Origin: Gp13-AA77 sp035578005
GTDB taxonomy: Bacteria; Acidobacteriota; Terriglobia; UBA7540
Reading direction: 5' to 3'
DNA length: 22,628 bases
Assembly (NCBI GenBank): GCA_035578005.1
Contig: DATJYK010000409.1
Coordinates: forward strand, 1-22,628
The number at the start of each line of letters is the position of its first letter. The stretch's first letter is position 1. This document shows positions 1-7,133 of this stretch, one piece after another. The notes below the pieces were generated by a model that saw nothing but the letters and a program-made list of their open reading frames with translations, had not been told where the DNA came from and searched no databases. The position numbers and the translations under genes are program-made.

Positions 1-2
1 CT

Positions 3-3000
3 ACGGCTCCCAAAGTAGCTGGCCTGCAAGGCAATCCGGTGTCGAGCGCCACGCCGACGTCCAATCAGATTCTCACCTGGAATGGCACCAGTTGGGCTCC
101 GGCCGCCCCGCCCGCTACCGGCGCTCAGATCGCTCAAGACCTTGGGGGCAGTACGGCATCTCCGAAGGTCGTCGGGCTGCAAGGCAATCCGGTTTCAACC
201 GCCGCTCCCACCTCCAACCAAGTGCTCACCTGGAACGGTACCACTTGGTCGCCCGCGACTCCTGCTGCCGGCGCCGGGACTGGCACATGCGGCTCCAATC
301 AGTTCGTCACCGGGGTTGTTCTGGGAAGTTCGCCCACGTGCACCCAGCCTGCCTTTTCCAGTCTAAGCGGCGCCGCAACCGCGGCACAGCTTCCGGCGGC
401 CAGTGCCTCGGCGCAGGGCGCGGTGCAGTTGGCCCAAGACCTCACGGGTAGCGCCTCGGCTCCCAAGGTAGCCGGCCTACAAGGCAATCCGGTTTCAGCC
501 AACGCCCCCGGCGCTAATCAGTTCCTGGGCTGGAGCGGTACTCAGTGGACTCCCGCGCAGCCCAACTTCAGCAACCTAACGGGTGCGGCGACGTCATCCC
601 AACTGCCTGCGGCGACCTCGTCGGCCCAAGGCGCGGTCGAACTCACCAAGGATCTGACGGGCAGCGCGACGGTCCCAAAAGTGGCGGGATTGCAGGGTAA
701 TCCGGTTTCCAGCGCAACGCCCACATCCAACCAGGTCCTCACGTGGAACGGCACCACCTGGACACCGACTACACCGGCTGCGACGGCGGGGACCGGGGCG
801 TGCCCGTCTAACCAATTCGTGACCAGTGTCGTCGCGGGAAGCTCGCCCAGTTGCACCCAGCCCGCCTTTTCCAGTCTAAGCGGCGCCGCAACCGCGGCAC
901 AGCTTCCTGCGGCCAGCTCCTCGGCGCAGGGCGCGGTGCAGTTAGCCCAAGACCTCACGGGTAGCGCCTCGGCTCCCAGGGTCGCCGGCCTGCAAGGCAA
1001 CCCTGTTTCTTCTGTGCAGCCGTCTGTAAATCAGGTCCTTACCTTCAACGGAACAACATGGATTGGCCTAACGCCAACTTCAGGTGCGGGAACAGGAAAT
1101 TGCTCAGGCGGCGCTTTTGTGACCGGCATAAACCTCGGAACCAGCCCTAGCTGTAACCAGCCTGCGTTCTCTAATTTGAGCGGAGCGCTTGCAGCAAACC
1201 AGGCAACAGGCGCAGTAGGATCCCCCGGCCAAGTGGTTTCACAGGGGTCGGGCTCTTCGCTCGCGTGGAATTGGCAGGTGGGCAACCCGGTCGGCAATAT
1301 CTATTATGTCGATGGAAAACAGTGGACAAGCCTCAACGCATTGATTGCGACTTTGCCTGCCAAGAGTCAGGTCACCGTTTACGACAACATCTGCGGCGAC
1401 ACCTTTACTAGCGATCCATTCAATCAGGTCTCAGGTTTGTCGTTGACGCTCATTTTAGACCGCTGCTCCGTGCCATACAAAACGAACGTCAACCTGATCC
1501 CAGGCGATCGGAGCCATCTGACGGGCATAACCTTGGGAAAGGTGAGCAACAGCGGAGTCGAAGGTACTTCAATTCAGGCCGGCAGCGCCTTTGCGAACGC
1601 TGTGATTAACGATACCAGTTTCGTGTCAACCGTTCCCACCTTCGGAACGTCCGTGGCTGGCTCCTGCACAAACACCGGCCCCTTGTATGTTAGGGTCACG
1701 CTGTCCAACGCGGCGCAGATCCCGGAGACCCGCGCCAACACCGAAGCCTCGACCACCGCCACGAGCGGCAACTGCGTTGTCGTTAACCCGCCGGCAGCTG
1801 TCACCAATGCGGCCTACTATAACGTTTACGCCGCGACAGCCTCCGGTAATGAGCTCTTTGAAGGCACGGCGCCAATGGGAACCAGTTTCACCTTTCCGGG
1901 AGACGTCAATACCAGCACCAATCCACCGCCCGGCCAGAATTCCACGGGCGCGATGGTGATTATGGGCAATACGTTTGGCGGCAGCAAGCTTAACCAGCAG
2001 GCGGTGACGGTCGAGAACGTGGCGCTCGACTGTCGTGGCATCGCGCAGGTGGGAATTTTCAATGCCGTAGCTGAGGAGCTCAGCGGAATCTACCACGATG
2101 ACGTTGGAAACTGCGGGGGTACTGCTGCGATCATCGAAGAGGGCCGCAACGGGGGATTCGGGGCGAACAACAGCGACTTCTGGGACAACACCGTTCAGGC
2201 GTCTAACGTCTCCACCTGCGGGAGCGGCTCAAGTGCGTGTAACCCGCAATACTGTGTGCTCCTTGACCAGGTTGCAAGCTTCCGCGAGCTCAAGGGCCTG
2301 ACCTGCGTTCCGAACAACGGCATCACAACTGTCGGCGTGGAGGTGCAAGGCTTTACCAATTCACCCAGCGGCGCCCCAGCCCAGGGCGCTAGCCTGACCA
2401 TTCGGGACATCCACGTGGAAGGCATGACCGGGGCGATGACGTATGGCGTTGAAGCCATTCATGCTCCAGGCCTGGTTGTGGATCACATCTTCAGTTCGTA
2501 TTCTCCAACCGTCGTTCACCTCGATTCAACCTCGAGCAACGCGACCTTGAGCGGGATTCTGGTGGCGGGATCGGGCTGCGCCCTTAAGGATGACTTCGAC
2601 AATCTCAGTTGCAGCACCACACCAGGATTCATCACCGGAAAATCGATCGGATTCTTTGCCTCGGGTGTCACGTCGGGCGCATATCTCACCAATGCGTTTG
2701 GTCTTCCCGACGCGAGTCTGGCGAGTGCTTATTCGGGGACCGGTGCTTGTGGCTCGAACTCCTTTGTCACCGCGCTTAGCCGCGGCGCAGCACCTTCTTG
2801 TGCTCCGGCGGTGACGCCGCAAACGGCGCAGGCAAATCAATTCGCAACCGGGATTACAGCTAGCGGCGCTCTCACTCTGGCGCAGCCGGGCTTCAGCAAC
2901 CTCTCCGGCTCGCTCGCCTTGAACCAGACACCTCTGACGGCCAATGGCGACTTGCTGACGGTTTCGGCTGGCACGCTCTCTCGCCTGCCGATCGGCAGCG

Positions 3001-5219
3001 CAAATCAGTGCCTTCAAGTTAACAGCGCGGCAACAGCTTATCAGTTTGGGCCGTGCGCGTCCGGCGCCGGAACGGCTGGCGGGTCGACCACGCAGGTCCA
3101 GTTCAACAACAACGGCTCGCTGAGCGGTGCGGCCAGCCTTACCTACAACTCATCCACCGGAGGGGTGACAGCGGGAAACTCCATGTTCATCGGTGGTCCG
3201 GCGCCTTGGGTGGATGTCACCGCGGCAGGGGCGAAGTGCGATGGCAGCACCGATGATACGGTAGCGCTCCAGGCGGTGCTAGCCGGCTTCAACACGGCTG
3301 GCTACGGCCGCATGTTCATTCCGAACACCGGCACCCTTTGCATCGTAAAGGGGTATACGTCCGCCATCTCGGGCTCCATAGCGCCCAGTACTCCAAGCGC
3401 CGGCTATGCGACGATCACGGTGTCGACGCCTCCTCCGAGTTGGGTCACGGCAGGCGCCCCCCTCGATATTTGGGGAACAACCGGAGGAACTGGAGGAGCC
3501 GGGACCATGGGCTACAACGGAGTGTTTCTTGTCAGCTCAACCACCAGTACCACTATCGTGATATCGTCCTCCGTAACCGGAACGTCGAGCGGCGGGAACG
3601 TGAGCGTGGGGCTGTGGAGCAACGCTATTATCGATATCGAAGGACAGTGTACCACCCGTCAGAATTCCGCGAACTGCTCAGGTTTTTCAACTCCGGCGGC
3701 CGATTCGCCTGTTTACATTTTCAGCTCGGTTCCCTGCACGACTGCCATTTCTGGTAGCTGCCCGTCCGGTCAGAATTCGAATACCGTAAGCATAAGACAC
3801 CTTAACTTCAAGGCGGGCTCATCGACGACTGGCATTGCTCTCGGTGGCATCTATACACTCGGAGTGAACGGCTTCGAAATCTCAGACAATAACTTTCAAA
3901 ACTTCACGGGAGCGGCCGGGAACGGTCTGGGGGCGGGCGCTGGAATCACTTACGATGGCGGACCCTCAGGCTACACCGAGAACGGATATACGGTGAACAA
4001 CAAATTCTATAACACGAAATACGGCATCACCTTGCGTAATAAAGCCAGCGGCAACCTCATCATGATAAACCACATGATTTGCACCAATGCGTCGAGTGCG
4101 ATCATCAGCAACAGTATCGCCGTTGATATGGGCTACACCTGGGCTACGGCGGGCAATACAGCTTCGGGCGGAGGCGAGAACACGCTCTTCGCTAATCAGG
4201 AGGAAGGCTGTATGATCGGGTATATCTTTGACTATCAAAACAACGACAACATCATCTCGAAATCTGAGATAACAGCCTCTATGACGAACACGGCCAACAG
4301 CATCGGCTTTTCAGTTTTGAACAGCTTTGATATGTGGCTCGATATACAGACCAAGAATTACGCGACCGGCGTTCACATCAACGGAGCCACGACGGGGGTT
4401 CACTTCACGAATCCACGGCTGTTAGGTGCCAACTCCACGCAAACCATCACTTCCGATGGCGGCAGCTTCACCAGCGCGTCAAACTACGTGGAGCCAGGGG
4501 CCTTGCCGACGACGGCCGTATTCGGGTTAACCGACACGCAAACAAGCAACAGCACATTTCAAAACGACACAACCACCGCTTTGACCCTCGGCGCCAACGG
4601 TTCCGCCACACCGACCGTGGATGGAACCCTTGCCTACGATTCAAAGCTTCTCATCAACGTGCAGGGCTCGAACAGCAACACTTTTCACACTCCGAAGTTC
4701 CAGAGCGTATCCGTCTCGGCCGGATCGAGCAACACCTATGATTGCCTGGCTTCGGTGACTGGAGTTACAAGCTGTGGTACCCAAGCGTCATCGGAGACCG
4801 CCTTCGCCACGTCCTACACGATTCCAGCGAACGAAATTGTGTCGGGCAAGACCCTGAGGCTCAGGGTGAATTACCAGACCGTGGAGGCAACGGCTGGCAC
4901 CACTGTTACTCTTAAGTTGCGGGTGAGCAGCACATCGGGCACGACAATTTGCGGCTTCCCGGCGAGCACCAACTTGGCCGGCACTCGAAGCGGCTTCGTG
5001 GAAGTGTACTTGACAGGTATGCAAACTGCTCAGGCAAGCGCCTCGGTTAACATGAATTGCAACGGCATCATCAACGGCGCGGCGGTCTCAAATGCCACGG
5101 CAACGCCCATAACCCTTGCTACGAACGCTCCGATCCAGGTGGTGCCAACGGCGTCATTCGCCGCTGCCACCGCTACCAACCAAATTGAGTTAACGGGCAT
5201 CACCGCGGAGTATTTCTGA
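3..5219 (+). CDS. Giant tail-fibre-like / beta-helix surface protein (5' end outside window)
   Basis: The frame is open from position 3 and the repeat text continues upstream of the first possible in-window start (GTG at 39), so this is the C-terminal part, at least 1738 residues, of a larger protein. Numbering residues from the GTG, 1-415 are alternating modules: one with GNPVS then NQVLTWNGTTW, one with GTGxC, FVTG, PxCxQPxFSxLSG and a DLTGSASAPKVAGLQ tail. Residues about 419-890 look like a first parallel beta-helix. Residues 897-1050 are linker modules, including a TQVQFNNNGSLSG phage-fibre-like motif. Residues about 1056-1500 start with VDVTAAGAKCDGSTDDTVAL, the entry motif of pectate-lyase-3 type beta-helices. 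Residues about 1558-1726 resemble a beta-rich tail-spike-like cap. Known: such proteins are usually extracellular carbohydrate-binding or adhesive; enzymatic activity is not shown. It converges with the next gene, stops 6 nt apart. Identity as beta-helix protein is fairly sure; function is unknown. Confidence 0.85.
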   Translation, partial: TAPKVAGLQGNPVSSATPTSNQILTWNGTSWAPAAPPATGAQIAQDLGGSTASPKVVGLQGNPVSTAAPTSNQVLTWNGTTWSPATPAAGAGTGTCGSNQFVTGVVLGSSPTCTQPAFSSLSGAATAAQLPAASASAQGAVQLAQDLTGSASAPKVAGLQGNPVSANAPGANQFLGWSGTQWTPAQPNFSNLTGAATSSQLPAATSSAQGAVELTKDLTGSATVPKVAGLQGNPVSSATPTSNQVLTWNGTTWTPTTPAATAGTGACPSNQFVTSVVAGSSPSCTQPAFSSLSGAATAAQLPAASSSAQGAVQLAQDLTGSASAPRVAGLQGNPVSSVQPSVNQVLTFNGTTWIGLTPTSGAGTGNCSGGAFVTGINLGTSPSCNQPAFSNLSGALAANQATGAVGSPGQVVSQGSGSSLAWNWQVGNPVGNIYYVDGKQWTSLNALIATLPAKSQVTVYDNICGDTFTSDPFNQVSGLSLTLILDRCSVPYKTNVNLIPGDRSHLTGITLGKVSNSGVEGTSIQAGSAFANAVINDTSFVSTVPTFGTSVAGSCTNTGPLYVRVTLSNAAQIPETRANTEASTTATSGNCVVVNPPAAVTNAAYYNVYAATASGNELFEGTAPMGTSFTFPGDVNTSTNPPPGQNSTGAMVIMGNTFGGSKLNQQAVTVENVALDCRGIAQVGIFNAVAEELSGIYHDDVGNCGGTAAIIEEGRNGGFGANNSDFWDNTVQASNVSTCGSGSSACNPQYCVLLDQVASFRELKGLTCVPNNGITTVGVEVQGFTNSPSGAPAQGASLTIRDIHVEGMTGAMTYGVEAIHAPGLVVDHIFSSYSPTVVHLDSTSSNATLSGILVAGSGCALKDDFDNLSCSTTPGFITGKSIGFFASGVTSGAYLTNAFGLPDASLASAYSGTGACGSNSFVTALSRGAAPSCAPAVTPQTAQANQFATGITASGALTLAQPGFSNLSGSLALNQTPLTANGDLLTVSAGTLSRLPIGSANQCLQVNSAATAYQFGPCASGAGTAGGSTTQVQFNNNGSLSGAASLTYNSSTGGVTAGNSMFIGGPAPWVDVTAAGAKCDGSTDDTVALQAVLAGFNTAGYGRMFIPNTGTLCIVKGYTSAISGSIAPSTPSAGYATITVSTPPPSWVTAGAPLDIWGTTGGTGGAGTMGYNGVFLVSSTTSTTIVISSSVTGTSSGGNVSVGLWSNAIIDIEGQCTTRQNSANCSGFSTPAADSPVYIFSSVPCTTAISGSCPSGQNSNTVSIRHLNFKAGSSTTGIALGGIYTLGVNGFEISDNNFQNFTGAAGNGLGAGAGITYDGGPSGYTENGYTVNNKFYNTKYGITLRNKASGNLIMINHMICTNASSAIISNSIAVDMGYTWATAGNTASGGGENTLFANQEEGCMIGYIFDYQNNDNIISKSEITASMTNTANSIGFSVLNSFDMWLDIQTKNYATGVHINGATTGVHFTNPRLLGANSTQTITSDGGSFTSASNYVEPGALPTTAVFGLTDTQTSNSTFQNDTTTALTLGANGSATPTVDGTLAYDSKLLINVQGSNSNTFHTPKFQSVSVSAGSSNTYDCLASVTGVTSCGTQASSETAFATSYTIPANEIVSGKTLRLRVNYQTVEATAGTTVTLKLRVSSTSGTTICGFPASTNLAGTRSGFVEVYLTGMQTAQASASVNMNCNGIINGAAVSNATATPITLATNAPIQVVPTASFAAATATNQIELTGITAEYF
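341..470 (+). repeat. Near-identical direct repeat, copy 1
   Basis: This stretch matches 854-983 at a constant offset of 513 nt (171 codons). By eye there are about five mismatches in roughly 125 nt, far fewer than between the other modules of the same gene. It points to a recent in-frame duplication or gene conversion. Confidence 0.85.
854..983 (+). repeat. Near-identical direct repeat, copy 2
   Basis: Partner of 341-470 (see that entry). It encodes the CTQPAFSSLSGAATAAQLPA segment and the start of the AQDLTGSASAP segment. Outside the repeat the two copies diverge quickly, so the similarity is not explained by uniform selection on the protein alone. Confidence 0.85.
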
Positions 5220-5225
5220 TGGATG

Positions 5226-6785
5226 TCACTGCCGCACTTTGCTACTTTCCTGCTCTTCGAACGCGGCCACTTGCCCGTCAGCGGTGAGCGCCAGGAAAAC
5301 GAGTCGTTCCCTTTTTCCGAGCCTCAACGCTACGACCATCGAGACAGGCTCGAGCAGATTTCCGCTATCGGTAAGCCGTTTTCGACCCCTTTGGAAGTTC
5401 TCAGCAGAGAAAACTGCGGGCATTTCCTTGAGTTTGCCGGCATCATTGGCAATGATGTGCCACTTGAAACCAACGTCCGCTACGAGCAATTCTTCGGTGC
5501 TTCCTCCATTGGGGCCGATAACGGTGCCGTGGAATACAAAAGGAGCAGCCGGTTGCCTGATGCCGGGAACGTGTTCGATGTCGTCGAAAAGAGCGCTTCC
5601 CTGATTTAGCAAGACCTTATACTTGACCGTTGACCACAGTGCCAGGTCAGGCATGCCGTCATGGTTGAAATCGGCGACGTTGGCGCTGACAAAAGCATAG
5701 TCCCAAATATCTTCGCCGGCCTGACCGGTTGCGTCCCGGAACTTATCGCCGCCTTGATTGAGATAGAGCACTGGCGGCTTGTTGTCCCGCAGCAACAGCA
5801 GATCCGGTTGGCCGTCGCCGTTGAAATCGGCCGAGACTGCGCAGCGCGCCCGGCCCGGATTTGAAGCCAAGCCTGCGGTCATGGTGATTTCCCGGAAGGT
5901 TCCGTCTCCGTTGTTGTGGTAGAGATGGCTTGACGTGCCTTGAAAATCCTTGGGGAATACAAACGATGATTTCGCGGGCGTTTTTCCCAAATCGGTATAA
6001 GCCGTAACCAGGAGATCAGGCACGCTGTTGTTGCCACTACCAAAGAGCAAAGCCGCGGTGTCCAGTTCCGTCGGAATGCCGATCAACCCTGCCTTTTGTG
6101 TGTCATTGCTGAAGGTTCCGTCGCCGTTATTGCGGTAGAGCGTGACACCGCCCAATCCCACCACAAACAGACTTTGACGGCCGCTATGGTCATAATCGGC
6201 GAAGACTGCCGACAGAGAATCCTCAGGACCCGAGACTCGCGCCTTCTTGGTGACGTCCGAAAACTTGCCACGACCGTTGTTGTGGAGGAGATGATTCGTC
6301 CCTCCCGGAACCACGATGTAGAGATCAGGATTACCGTCGCCATCGTAGTCACCCACAGCGATGGAGCCGCCCATCGCGGGCACCAGCTTCCGCCTTGCGT
6401 AGTCGAGTGAATAGTCCGACGACTTTATCTGTTGGCCGAGCGCGGCCAGATCCGGAGGATTGGCAATCGGCGAGAGTTTGATGTGGAGCCGATGGCTAAT
6501 CTCTGTGAAAACCACCCGTTTGCTGTTTCTGTCTGGCGGATTGGCCGTCGGCTGCGAGGACTGTGTGGCCTGCGGACTGCCGTTCGGCAAGGCCACGGCA
6601 AATTCGCTCGGTCGCCTTGCCCACAGCGGAAGACCAAACGTGACACTGAGCGTCAGAAACCGAATAAAAGAGAGCGACAGAAGTGATGACGCACTCCGGC
6701 GCCGCGGCGCTCGCTCGCGGCCGCCCGCCGCGGCAAGGCCGCTATAGCTTGAATCGCCCGGCTGCAGTTTCGCAGATTGATCCAT
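5226..6785 (-). CDS. FG-GAP/VCBS-repeat (CRTAC1-like) exported protein
   Basis: A 519-residue protein if started at the ATG at 6785. A GTG five codons earlier (6800) is also open but has no ribosome site; GGGA lies 4 nt before the ATG. After an Arg-rich stretch comes a hydrophobic segment at about residues 34-55, read as a signal peptide or anchor on an unusually long N-terminal extension. Four FG-GAP-type blades follow. Three carry a calcium-binding-like loop: DYDGDGNPD (about 146-154), DFNGDGQPD (about 320-328) and DFNHDGMPD (about 372-380). A fourth, DYDHSGRQS (about 197-205), has lost acidic positions. Each loop is followed by a LYxNNGDGTF-type strand. Known: such repeats form extracellular integrin-like propellers. 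No ASPIC/UnbV C-terminal domain is visible. It lies downstream of the giant gene on the same strand, 348 nt away, so may be separately transcribed. The specific role is unknown. Confidence 0.85.
   Translation of the reverse strand: MDQSAKLQPGDSSYSGLAAAGGRERAPRRRSASSLLSLSFIRFLTLSVTFGLPLWARRPSEFAVALPNGSPQATQSSQPTANPPDRNSKRVVFTEISHRLHIKLSPIANPPDLAALGQQIKSSDYSLDYARRKLVPAMGGSIAVGDYDGDGNPDLYIVVPGGTNHLLHNNGRGKFSDVTKKARVSGPEDSLSAVFADYDHSGRQSLFVVGLGGVTLYRNNGDGTFSNDTQKAGLIGIPTELDTAALLFGSGNNSVPDLLVTAYTDLGKTPAKSSFVFPKDFQGTSSHLYHNNGDGTFREITMTAGLASNPGRARCAVSADFNGDGQPDLLLLRDNKPPVLYLNQGGDKFRDATGQAGEDIWDYAFVSANVADFNHDGMPDLALWSTVKYKVLLNQGSALFDDIEHVPGIRQPAAPFVFHGTVIGPNGGSTEELLVADVGFKWHIIANDAGKLKEMPAVFSAENFQRGRKRLTDSGNLLEPVSMVVALRLGKRERLVFLALTADGQVAAFEEQESSKVRQ
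6701..6734. repeat. GC-only inverted repeat (9-bp stem) inside the N-terminal coding region
   Basis: GCCGCGGCG at 6701-6709 is perfectly complementary to 6726-6734. The 16-nt loop itself contains the palindrome GCGGCCGC (6717-6724). It encodes the low-complexity Arg/Ala-rich stretch just before the hydrophobic segment of the FG-GAP protein. It could be a mRNA hairpin near the start or a remnant of a small dispersed repeat. Confidence 0.6.
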
Positions 6786-7133
6786 CTGTTCCCGTCTCAC
6801 ATCGCGCCGCTTGGCAACTGTTCACCGCCGCTCCCGTGCTGCCGGCTTGGTGATCACCGGTTATTATGCCCTCAGGAGCGACAGGAAGGTGTTCCGGAGC
6901 GAGGTGATGCGGGAGGTGTCGTCGTCATGTAGGCCTACATATGTAGGCTTCAGCAGATTCTGCCGGCAGAAACGCTCGAGGGCCTCAAGCTCGGGCGCCT
7001 CGACTTCGTGGGCCCTGCAGGTGCCTCGAGCGCGAGGTTGCCATCCGTGCCCGCCGCGCGCGCCCCGTTCGCGACTCAAGTTCGATTGAAGCCGCACGGC
7101 CCGCAGCAATCCGAACTGCCACTGCCCGAGTTG
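6786..7133. other. Intergenic spacer between the giant gene and the FG-GAP gene
   Basis: No convincing gene was seen. On the minus strand there is a CATAAT hexamer (6863-6868) that could be a -10 box for the FG-GAP gene, about 80 nt before its ATG, but no good -35 sits at the right distance. A perfect palindrome GGTGATCACC is at 6849-6858, and an overlapping palindrome cluster at 6927-6948 has its own entry. No T-tailed hairpin was found after the giant gene. Confidence 0.6.
6927..6948. promoter_or_regulatory. Overlapping palindromes with three ATGTAGGC half-sites
   Basis: ATGTAGGCCTACAT (6927-6940) is a perfect 14-nt palindrome. It overlaps GCCTACATATGTAGGC (6933-6948), a perfect 16-nt palindrome. 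Together they form three half-sites, forward, reverse, forward. It lies about 60-80 nt upstream of the weak CATAAT box for the FG-GAP gene, a plausible operator position. ATGT/ACAT ends resemble PadR-type operators, which is only a family-level analogy. Confidence 0.45.

Larger units (their letters stand above)
1..1195 (+). repeat. Tandem coding modules in the beta-helix gene
   Basis: Five copies of a GNPVS-anchored module begin near 28, 181, 481, 694 and 994. Spacing alternates between about 300 nt (with the Cys-containing FVTG module) and shorter steps of 153 or 213 nt (without it). The pattern shows module gain and loss within one gene. The array evidently continues past the left edge of the window. 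Confidence 0.85.

Noticed and set aside
3206..4500. Annotation of the beta-helix protein as an active pectate lyase or GH28 enzyme.
   Set aside because: Only the entry motif and beta-helix character are visible; no catalytic Asp or Arg set could be identified, so only a structural call is supported.
6864..7109. An 81-codon minus-strand open frame ending LRNTFLSLLRA.
   Set aside because: No ribosome site, Arg-rich N-terminal half typical of GC-rich non-coding sequence, and it contains the palindrome cluster. A gene remnant cannot be excluded.
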